64,000 nt of DNA from Trissonchulus latispiculum (Eukaryota > Nematoda > Enoplea > Enoplida > Ironidae), in NCBI GenBank assembly GCA_030248195.1, contig JASAND010006899.1, positions 1 to 64,000 of the forward strand, written 5' to 3'. Below, piece by piece: positions 12,301-23,302 of this stretch; position 1 is the stretch's first letter; each line of letters starts with the position of its first letter. A program made the position numbers and the translations under genes. The notes under the pieces are model-generated. The model was not told the origin of the DNA and did no database searches. It saw nothing but the letters and a program-made list of their open reading frames with translations.

Positions 12301-12988
12301 TAGTTCAAGTTTTTCGATCTCTAGTCTAGACTCTGCTAAGTTCCAAGTTCTACGTTACCGACCAAAACCCATTTGTATGATGTAATGCAACGGTTTGCTT
12401 TAGATCTACGGAACATACGCAGGCGACGATCTTGAGTCGGTCCAACGCAGCGAATACTTCCTAGAAAACTACGAAGATCCAGCAACCAAAACAATCAAAA
12501 AATCCGGACGTTATTCCGAAATTCTGCAACTCTGGGACTACAACCCATTCTACTACTCACTTCTGGGCACGAAAGATATTCCTATGGTAGTGGGTGGCGA
12601 CTTCAACGCACCTTCCCATTTGGACTGGACCCTGGACGCCCGTCCCCTACATTGCGACAAAAAATTCGATTGGCCAATTTCCAGGCACATGATGAATCAC
12701 GGATTCGTGGACACATTTCGCCAAATTCATCCAGATCCAATTAAGGATCCTGGCCACACCTGGTCCCCCATCCAACAAAAGCGCAACTACCCCGACAGCG
12801 TAATGCCTGAAGGGAAAGAACCACAGGATAGAATAGATTTCATCTATTTCAAAGGCGGATTTTACGACAAAATATTGGATTCTCGGACCGTCGCTTCCGG
12901 CCACAATAAGCCGTACAATGAAGGGCACGAAACTAACGACTGGCCTTCGGACCATAAAGCTGTCGTATCAGTATTCGAAATTGCGTAG
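3303..12988 (+). CDS. Secreted endonuclease/exonuclease/phosphatase (EEP) family protein
   Basis: Four exons: 3303-3414, 6781-6947, 9577-9840 and 12404-12988. All have GT-AG junctions and consistent phases, giving 375 residues plus stop. Exon 1 encodes a likely signal peptide: Arg-Lys, then the hydrophobic run [11 protein letters not shown]. The DNase I-like fold motifs appear in order: FNTW in exon 2, LLQEM, then NVHL followed by YGPY in exon 3, then [13 protein letters not shown] and WPSDH in exon 4. Together these supply the Asn, Glu, His, Asp/Asn and Asp-His residues of the Mg-dependent phosphodiesterase site. The substrate cannot be read from the sequence; it could be DNA, RNA, a phospholipid or an inositol phosphate. 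The layout resembles secreted bacterial and metazoan EEP proteins. The introns are inflated by transposons, and intron 1 contains the H2B gene on the other strand. An AATAAA follows at 12999. Confidence 0.9.
3466..3817. repeat. Small inverted repeat in EEP intron 1
   Basis: Arms of about 35 bp share TTGGTCAACTTCAACAG on the left (about 3486-3502) and its reverse complement on the right (about 3782-3798). A third copy of the same phrase lies near 7075-7092 in intron 2. It is probably a degraded MITE. Confidence 0.5.
4147..4296. repeat. 150-bp near-palindrome
   Basis: The left arm runs from CACACCTTAGCG to CCGTGTGGGAAGC. The right arm is its inverted copy, ending CGCTAAGGTGTG. The centre near 4220 (CGAGTGCGCGAAGCGCACGAG) is itself self-complementary, so the whole unit could form one long hairpin. 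It is a foldback or MITE within EEP intron 1. Confidence 0.8.
4552..4586. repeat. Perfect 16-bp hairpin
   Basis: GCAGCGTGCGTATAAC, a 3-nt spacer, then the exact reverse complement. It lies about 110 bp beyond the histone stem-loop and may be an end of a degraded MITE. Confidence 0.7.
4700..4715 (-). terminator. Histone mRNA 3' stem-loop
   Basis: On the minus strand this reads TGCCCT-TTTA-AGGGCA, a 6-bp stem with a 4-nt loop. It matches the consensus 3' stem-loop bound by SLBP in replication-dependent histone mRNAs. It begins about 52 nt after the H2B stop codon, the usual spacing. It marks the gene as S-phase regulated and non-polyadenylated. Confidence 0.9.
4768..5139 (-). CDS. H2B: Histone H2B
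   Basis: Intronless gene of 123 residues starting at the ATG of [10 protein letters not shown] (5137-5139). An upstream in-frame ATG at 5151 would add only four residues and is not expected. The Lys-rich tail runs to about residue 32. The histone fold follows: [12 protein letters not shown], the near-invariant [17 protein letters not shown], then [20 protein letters not shown] and the C-terminal AVTKYTSSK, whose lysine is the usual monoubiquitination site. Oddities against typical animal H2B are KSYVFKV where IYIYKV is usual, and ISGKAMS for ISSKAMS. It is nested on the opposite strand in intron 1 of the EEP gene. The 3' stem-loop and upstream CCAAT boxes indicate a working replication-dependent gene. 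No other core histone gene is seen nearby. Confidence 0.97.
   Translation of the reverse strand: MPPKVSAKSGKKSAGKLKSGRSGDKKRRRKSKESYKSYVFKVLKQVHPDTGISGKAMSIMNSFVNDIFERIAAESSKLAHYNKRSTISSREVQTAVRLLLPGELAKHAVSEGTKAVTKYTSSK
5256..5291 (-). promoter_or_regulatory. Paired CCAAT boxes upstream of H2B
   Basis: Two CCAAT pentamers on the plus strand (5256-5260 and 5287-5291), reading ATTGG in the direction of H2B transcription, lie about 120-155 bp upstream of the start codon. This is common in histone promoters. I do not see a convincing TATA box. A (GAAT)n run sits in the presumed 5' UTR near 5159-5177. Confidence 0.6.
5368..6381. mobile_element. TTAA-flanked element, subfamily 2 (GGTGCTGGTATCG ends)
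   Basis: Starts TTAAGGTGCTGGTATCG and ends CGATACCAGCACCTTAA, an exact 17-bp inverted terminus including the TTAA. It is about 1.0 kb, non-coding and in EEP intron 1. The interior contains phrases such as TGGATTTCTCAAAAACTACCC, also seen in decayed form near 17880. Confidence 0.88.
7163..7397. mobile_element. Short MITE with GTCTAATTTTAGGAACAG ends
   Basis: An exact 18-bp terminal inverted repeat (7163-7180 and 7380-7397). The interior has several more degenerate direct and inverted copies of TCTAATTTCAGGAACAG. It lies in EEP intron 2. Confidence 0.8.
7583..9345. mobile_element. Large foldback element interrupted by a hAT-like insertion
   Basis: The arms are about 290-310 bp and nearly identical in inverted orientation. 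They include GGTTAATGCAATTAAAAACT, GCCTAAGGCTTACAGTAGGC and TGCTAGGTATGCTCGGTGCG. They meet at a loop of roughly 40 nt near 7895-7935. The outer ends read TATAATCAAGAGTGTATAATA on the left and the inverted TATTATATACTCTTGATATA on the right. The right arm is split by the hAT-like element 8235-9312. A solo copy of the same terminus occurs near 31613-31633. Confidence 0.85.
8235..9312. mobile_element. hAT-like element with GACCCGCGGGTACCC subterminal arrays
   Basis: The ends CAGAGTTGGAAGTGGGT and ACCCACTTCCACCTCTG are flanked by an exact 8-bp duplication TCACACTC (8227-8234 and 9313-9320), the hAT signature. Both subterminal regions are packed with GACCCGCGGGTACCC and GCGACCC repeats. There is no transposase frame; it is a non-autonomous element. 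Confidence 0.88.
10057..11913. mobile_element. hAT-like element with TTCCAGGTTTTTCCAGG arrays
   Basis: The ends CAGGGTTCATGCG and CGCATGAACCCTG are flanked by TCTAT on both sides (10052-10056 and 11914-11918). A 5-bp duplication points to a hAT5-type element. Repeated TTCCAGGTTTTTCCAGG phrases occupy both subterminal regions. It is 1.86 kb, with no transposase visible, and lies in EEP intron 3. Confidence 0.78.
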
Positions 12989-12998
12989 ATTCTGTTCA

Positions 12999-13004
12999 AA
13001 TAAA
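12999..13004 (+). terminator. Polyadenylation signal of the EEP gene
   Basis: AATAAA eleven bases after the stop codon of the EEP gene. The short 3' UTR is inferred. Confidence 0.6.
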
Positions 13005-15573
13005 TACAGAATCTCTGAATTTTAACTTTTGAATTTAACTATATTGAATAACGGGAACTTGTAGGTTTCTAATTTGACCACAGCTCTAAAGAACTACTTT
13101 TGGACTCCACACCCGTAAAGATTGACGAACTAAAATTCTTCTAAATCAACACCTATACTTTCCCTGATCTAAACAAGAACTAACAACGCCATCTTTACTT
13201 TAGAATTCTGCAGAAGCCCATTTTCAACCATTCTGGTGCAGATGACAGCCAGCACAGTTAAACCCAGAGAACAACTTCTAATATTTTAAGGAGTTTCTAT
13301 TTTTACAGGACCTACTCTTTTTACAAAATGCAAAAAACACTTGCTGAATACAACCGACGAAGGTTCTACCCACGAAAAAGATCAAGGTCAGACAGAACCC
13401 CTACAAAAGCAGTAAAACCAGTAATGGAATCTTCGCACAGAAACAACAAGCATACGCACGAAATATAGAACTCACAACAAACTTTCCTCGAAAGGAAACA
13501 ACCAGGTTTTTCACAGACACCAATTTTTACAGTCCAGAGTGCAGTCGGAACTTCGAAAGATGTTTAGGATTTTCGGCTAAAAAGATGCCAGAATTACATC
13601 AACAAAATTACTGAAACACAAGCCCTTGCTCTGCACTGACAAAAATTGCGTCGTCTTCAGCAAATAATGGAAAATCTAAGTGTACACGTACAAAAACAAA
13701 AAACAACAATCACCATGACGTGACTGTAGCGCTGCTACACGTGAAAGTACCAATTTAGAAAAATCCATTTTAAATTTTATCTATTGGCTAATTTCCCAAA
13801 AATCTTGTACCACATACCATTTACATTTAGATCAATAAAACAGTGAAAATAGCATCGCTAAGCCTCGAAAGTCGACAAACACTACAGCCACGCTGACACA
13901 ATAAGCTACAGGATTTGTCATATGAAAAGCATAAGAACCAACTTTTGTCTAAACGGCAGAATACCTAACTGATTGACATGAAGAAATATACAGACGAAAG
14001 TACAAGCTCGAGACCTGAAAAATCAACAATAAGTATGAAGAAAAGGGGCGCGCACACAAAATTTCCAAATTACAAAAATTATGGCAGATATTTCGCCCCA
14101 GCTACAAAACTCAATTTGCTGCCTCTTTCGCTCATAATTTCGCACTAACCAACCCCAGTCTAGTTGGTTTAGTTGTCATTTGTCAATCAAAGGAGATTCC
14201 CTGGTTCCAGACTCCCTACGCCTCCAACTGAATTGCATACATATACGTACGTATATGCGCAGTTTCTTCGCACCAGTTCCTGTAGCAACCAATAGCACGT
14301 CACCCGGACAAAAAGACAGCACATGATGCTAGCTTGCGCCGGCAGCGCAAATGGGGAGGGGGCTGGGCGCACCTATGCAACACTGCAACAGCAGCAAAGC
14401 AAATTGCCATTACGTGCACTACCCTTGCAGCACATTCCGTACAGCAGCATCTAGCAAAACCCAGACACTGACAGCAATTCAAGCAGAATTGCAGAAATTG
14501 CAAGACTTGCTCGACTACTATTTGCTAAACTAAAAACTGGCCCCTGCTATTACGCACACTTATTATACGTATACGTACGAAACAACACGTCGGTATGCAA
14601 ATCCTTCGTCATCACGACATTATACCACTCATTATTAAGTACATATACGTATATGTACTTAATGTGTGTATGAATATGCAGGGGTACGTAGGCACATAAA
14701 TGAAACGCTTAAGCATCGTTTAAACAAAAATCAGCCGACGACGCCCGCCGCAAAAAGTTGCACAAGCGACAAACGAATTTGTCATGTCAATCTTATTCAC
14801 GTGAACTATTGCACTGAAACTTTCAAAAAAAGGATTCAAACACTAACAGTTTATTCAGCACATACAGAAAGCCTCCAAGTCTTGCCTTTCTTCTATCTAT
14901 ACCTACATAAATTTGCCGAGCACATGATATAACCTACGCATATTTACATGCATTCTCTTAACTTGGCTAATTTCAGACGTCTCCTTCACTGAGTTAATCA
15001 AATCAATCTCAAAATGGACAGGATCTCAAAAAGGATGTATTTACTTTCTAGGGGAATACACTACTGAAAGTGAACTCTGGAGAAAAAAGGGGAGAAAGGC
15101 AGTCACGCACACAGGTACGTACTTAGGATAATCAAAAAATGATTCAAGTAGATCTCAGTGCATCAAAATTATTCGAAGATATAATAATCACTTTGCTTAT
15201 GTTATTCTCAACGCACAATGTTCACTTCATAGTCTACGAACCTAAACTAAGAGACTGAAACAGCGCACAAGCTGAATTTTATGATAGTCCATCCATATTC
15301 CCACAGTACGTAAATTTGAACCACTTTAGTATACACAATTTTTGTAGCAAATGCAAACACTAGCAGCAACAGGCAGCAGTTGCGTAGCATTCTGTTAGCA
15401 ACAACAAAGAATTATACACATTACGTAACGTACGTGCACAGTCATGAAACACATTCATCAAATGAAAACAAACAAAAACATACAGTTACAGTACAGCAGT
15501 ATCAATTATGATCAAGACAATGAATGACTCAATTAACACAATAATTAATTAGTTAATGACTGTCAAGAAATTA
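13005..15573. other. Convergent intergenic / 3' UTR region
   Basis: Lies between the convergent EEP (+) and 14-3-3 (-) genes and probably includes the 14-3-3 3' UTR. No exon is recognised. It contains a perfect 28-bp palindrome at 14635-14662 (half-site TTAAGTACATATAC) and several ACGTATATACGTA-type runs. Confidence 0.5.
14635..14662. repeat. Perfect 28-bp palindrome
   Basis: TTAAGTACATATAC followed immediately by its reverse complement, with no spacer. Confidence 0.8.
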
Positions 15574-18723
<3,150 letters not shown>

Positions 18724-20149
18724 CTGAAACAAACATAAGCAAGTAAAATATATTTTATTTACGCTTCTTGTGTAGAGAGAATCAATGATATAAAGCTATG
18801 TGCTCTTCTCTCCAGACTCTGTAGTTGCAGCCCGCCTGACTAAAGCCCTGGATGTCCGTGAAGGTTAACCGGCGAATTAACCGTTAATTACTAATTAAGG
18901 ACAGGGCTTAGAGCGTAGAGCTATAGAGCATGTATTTTGCTATAGAGCGTCTTTGGCGGGGCTATGCCCACAGGTGGACAAGGGGGGGGGGGAAAGGGGG
19001 GGGGGAAGGGGAGGGAAATTCCCCCCCCTCGGCGAAGTCGCCCACAAGGGGTCGCGAAATTGCTCCCACAAGGGGTAAGAAAATTGGCCACAAGGGGTCA
19101 GAAAATTGCCCAAAAATTAGGTTTTACGACTAAAATTTCCAAAAATTTTCCGGCTTCGCCAGAATTTTTCACTTTCACTTCAATTGCCTTGCGAAGAGCT
19201 TCAAAATGAGCTATAAAACGTCTCTCTAGCGCTTACCGTTGGCGAGAAATTTTCGACCAAACCGATGGGAAAAAAACCCAATGCGGGAAAAAAACCCATG
19301 GGCGGGAAAAAAAACCAGCCGAATTTTTTGCTGCAAGCACGCCAGAACGGTTTTGACTATACCATTCGAAAGAGCGGGTCATTTTTAGTACATCTGAATT
19401 ATGTAGGGGCGCGATAGCGCCCCTACATAATATGGGTATAAAGGCGTCTGCGCGGCCCCCTGGAGACAGTGTTGGCCTGGTGCCAGCTAATTAGAGGTCT
19501 GGGAGGGGTAAAAAGGTTACCATCGTAAACAACTCGAGTAGTACTACAAGTACCACCATACTTTTGGTTCGAATTCGAAACTTCGAATTTTTGCACTAGG
19601 CGATAGTTACCGTGCGTTTGTTTTTTTTTCTGAGTAAATAACGCTTATTGGAAACGCATTTTACGGCGAAGTGTTGGAACGATGTGGGCATTTTGGCACC
19701 ATACTACTATTATATGTTGGTAGACAGGATCCCCCCATGCTACCTTTTTTTGGTCATTTTGGCACCTGGCCAATTTTGGCTCTGTGCCAAGGTCCCAAAG
19801 TCGGACTTTCGCTATTTTTCGCAAATTTTGGTCACACTTTTCTAGAACTGGGTAGAAGTTGGAGAGGTCTAGTATCTTTTGTTGAAAACTACCAGTAGGG
19901 GTGCATAAAGTAACGAGGGGGATTTTTTAATTTTGCTCCCTAGCTTTCAGGAGATGGGCTCAAACTTTGCATTTTTTTGGCCTGTTTGGGCGAAAAGTTT
20001 CTAAGTCCCACTTTTACTAGAAATGGGCTAAAAGTCACTAAAAATGGCGTTTTTCGGCCTTGGGGTGGTACGCATATATAGTAAATCGGGGTCGCTGAAA
20101 ACGATGAGCATACTGCTGAGGTCGGTGGATGTGACCCCTGACCCACAGC
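18724..20149. other. Repeat-rich gap upstream of 14-3-3
   Basis: No exon of 14-3-3 or USP5 is recognised. Contents include a G-homopolymer patch (18979-19010), a cluster of CGGGAAAAAAACCCATG-type motifs (about 19268-19320) and a 15-bp stem hairpin at 19398-19431. The GGGAAAAAACCC motif recurs inverted at 22785-22820 and 23135-23185, so these may be two ends of one large element. Confidence 0.5.
19398..19431. repeat. Perfect hairpin, 15-bp stem
   Basis: ATTATGTAGGGGCGC, loop GATA, then the exact reverse complement. Confidence 0.75.
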
Positions 20150-21860
20150 GCCCACCCACAGTGGGTCCGGTGTGGGTCAAAAATGAAAGTCTTCAAAAGT
20201 GGTCAAGTTTGGTATCAAATGAAAGCCCTTGGCGAGGCGATCAACTTTTGTCATTATGCCACCCACAAAAAGTGGCCCCACCGGCCTGTGGGTGGGTGCC
20301 CCACCCACAGTGGGTCCGGTGTGGGTCAAAAATGAAAGTCTTCAAAAGTGGTCAAGTTTGGTATCAAATGAAAGCCCTTGGCGAGGCGATCAACTTTTGT
20401 CATTATGCCACCCACAAAAAGTGGCCCCACCGACCTGTGGGTGGGTGCCCCACCCACAGTGGGTCCGGTGTGGGTCAAAAATGAAAGTCTTCAAAAGTGG
20501 TCAAGTTTGGTATCAAATGAGAGCCCTTGGCGAGGCGATCAACTTTTGTCATTATGCCACCCACAAAAAGTGGCCCCACCGACCTGTGGGTGGGTGCCCC
20601 ACCCACAGTGGGTCCGGTGTGGGTCAAAAATGAAAGTCTTCAAAAGTGGTCAAGTTTGGTATCAAATGAAAGCCCTTGGCGAGGCGATCAACTTTTGTCA
20701 TTATGCCACCCACAAAAAGTGGCCCCACCGACCTGTGGGTGGGTGCCCACCCACAGTGGGTCCGGTGTGGGTCAAAAATGAAAGTCTTCAAAAGTGGTCA
20801 AGTTTGGTGTCAAATGAAAGCCCTTGGCGAGGCGATCAACTTTTGTCATTATGCCACCCACAAAAAGTGGCCCCACCGACCTGTGGGTGGGTGCCCCACC
20901 CACAGTGGGTCCGGTGTGGGTCAAAAATGAAAGTCTTCAAAAGTGGTCAAGTTTGGTATCAAATGAAAGCCCTTGGCGAGGCGATCAACTTTTGTCATTA
21001 TGCCACCCACAAAAAGTGGCCCCACCGGCCTGTGGGTGGGTGCCCCACCCACAGTGGGTCCGGTGTGGGTCAAAAATGAAAGTCTTCAAAAGTTGTCAAG
21101 TTTGGTGTCAAATGAAAGCCCTTGGCGAGGCGATCAACTTTTGTCATTATGCCACCCACAAAAAGTGGCCCCATCGACCTGTGGGTGGGTGGCCCACCCA
21201 CAGTGGGTCCCTGTGGGTCAAAAATGAAAGTCTTCAAAAGTGGTCAAGTTTGGTATCAAATGAAAGCCCTTGGCGAGGCGATCAACTTTTGTCATTATGC
21301 CACCCACAAAAAGTGGCCCCACCTACCTGTGGGTGGGTGCCCCACCCACAGTGGGTCCGGTGTGGGTCAAAAATGAAAGTCTTCAAAAGTGGTCAAGTTT
21401 GGTATCAAATGAAAGCCCTTGGCGAGGCGATCAACTTTTGTCATTATGCCACCCACAAAAAGTGGCCCCACCGAGCTGTGGGTGGGTGCCCCACCCACAG
21501 TGGGTCCGGTGTGGGTCAAAAATGAAAGTCTTCAAAAGTGGTCAAGTTTGGTGTCAAATGAAAGCCCTTGGCGAGGCGATCAACTTTTGTCATTATACCA
21601 CCTCCAAAAAGTGGCCCCACCGACCTGTGGGTGGGTGCCCCACCCACAGTGGGTCCGGTGTGGGTCAAAAATGAAAGTCTTTAAAAGCGGTCATGTTTGC
21701 TATCTAATGAAAGCCCTTGGTGAGGCGATCAACTTTTGTCATTATACCACCCACAGAAAATGGCCCCAGCGGCCTGTGGTTGGGTGGCCGGCGTGGGTCA
21801 AAAATTAAAGTCTTCAAAAGTGGTCATGTTTGGTATCAAATGAAGCCCATTTGCTCACAT
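20150..21860. repeat. 149-bp tandem satellite, about 11 copies
   Basis: The landmark GTGGGTCCGGTGTGGGTC recurs every 148-149 bp from 20161 to 21649. Copies are very similar, and the last one or two before 21860 are degraded. Each unit contains CCCACCCACAGTGGG and GTGGGTGGGTGCCCCACCCAC, giving strong local dyad symmetry. Because 149 is not a multiple of 3, long reading frames rotate through all three frames. The resulting 130-230 residue frames are a by-product of the repeat and are not annotated as genes. Confidence 0.97.
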
Positions 21861-21960
21861 TTGCCCTGCCTATTGCATTGTTCAAGCTCCTTATCTGCGT
21901 TAGCTCACTGCTGGAAAGGGAACCTTTAAAATGACAGAAGGACAAGTAATAAAAATGCTC

Positions 21961-22682
21961 CCCTGGAGCATGAAAAAGTAATATGGGTAGTGGTGAGGTT
22001 GTAAAATTAAGAGAGGACTAGTCTTAAAAATGCTTAATATGGGGCTAGGTTCAAAAAAAGAAGAGGACTAGGTTGTGGGCGAATTAATATGGGCACAGCT
22101 TCGCCGAGCAACCCATATTCGCGGGCTTTCACGCTTCGCCATGGCGATTGCCATATACAAAGCAATTAATGTCAGTCAATAATTACAATTCCAGCAGTTA
22201 TATATACGTAAACTATATAGTATATAATTTGGTTGTGCTGGACTACGACAAGCAACGAGAAAAAAACCAAGGCTATGATTGTAACGCTAACGGTTGAATA
22301 GAAATAGAAGATCGTCGGAGAGTGTCCTGATCCTGAAGTTATTGTTGAAATATATACTTTTCTTATAAATGGTTAAAACGCTCAGTAGATAAATATTAAG
22401 AGTTTATCGAAAGAAATGTTTGCTTCCACTAAAACTCGTTTATCATAGTCGTATATTATTTACGTACCGTAACTAAATCTGAACACTGGTACGTATAAAA
22501 ATGTATAACTTTTTCAGTCCGCGAATATGGGTTGCTCGGCGAAGCTGTGCCCATATTAATTCGCCCACAACCTAGTCCTCTTCTTTTTTTGAACCTAGCC
22601 CCATATTAAGCATTTTTAAGACTAGTCCTCTCTTAATTTTACAACCTCACCACTACCCATATTACTTTTTCATGCTCCAGGG
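21961..22682. mobile_element. 720-bp foldback with about 170-bp arms
   Basis: The left arm runs CCCTGGAGCATGAAAAAG to CAACCCATATTCGCGG (21961 to about 22130). The right arm is its nearly exact inverse (about 22517-22682). The arms include GGACTAGGTTGTGGGCG and CAGCTTCGCCGAGCAACCC. The central 380 bp is unrelated AT-rich sequence. It abuts the satellite array. Confidence 0.88.
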
Positions 22683-23302
22683 TAGCATCTATACCAAATT
22701 AGTCAGGAGGCTCTACTGAGCTAAGAAATGCATGAATTTTTTCTTTGCTGCTAATGGTTAGTAAAAAATTTCATTTTGAAATTTGTGTTTTTTCCCGCAC
22801 ATGGGTTTTTTCCCGCCGAGTCTAGGTCACCCCCAGGTCGCACCACAGGTATTAGAGCCAAATGGCATACACCATCGTGAAGTTCGAGACATGTCCTCTG
22901 CGAAACTATAATCCGTTTTGGGCTAAGTCTTTCCAGTAGTTCAGGGTGACCCCCCAAAGTTGACCCTGCCTGACCCCCATGTTGGGACCAAAAATTCCAA
23001 AATTTTCAAAGTCCCAAAAAATTTGCTGAGAGGCAGGGGGAACTACAATAATACACCCTCCAGGGTAGTTTTGGACGCTCTTTAAGATAGGCTTTTAAAA
23101 TCCGATCTAGCTCATATGGGTGACTCACACTGGCGATGGGTTTTTTCCCGCATATCGGATTGGGTTTTTTCCAGCCGCGCTATACGTATACTACTTACAT
23201 TGACATTGTTTGGATGTTAGTTTTCTTGATGTAAGATTGGAGGACATTTTGGTTGTGATCTCAGCATTTCTAAATTGAGTTCCGGTTTGGGGTTTTTTGC
23301 AG
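22683..23302. other. No exon recognised upstream of USP5
   Basis: Contains GGGTTTTTTCCCGC motifs (near 22795-22817 and 23140-23176) and no recognisable UBP zinc-finger exon. Confidence 0.45.

Noticed and set aside
20150..21860. Regular repeat considered as a CRISPR-like array
   Set aside because: Whole 149-bp units are repeated with no variable spacers, in a eukaryotic genome.
20044..21929. Long open frames of 84-233 codons (MARRSTFVIMPP...)
   Set aside because: They are frame-rotating readings of the 149-bp satellite; the same peptide recurs with each unit and no start, splice or domain evidence exists.
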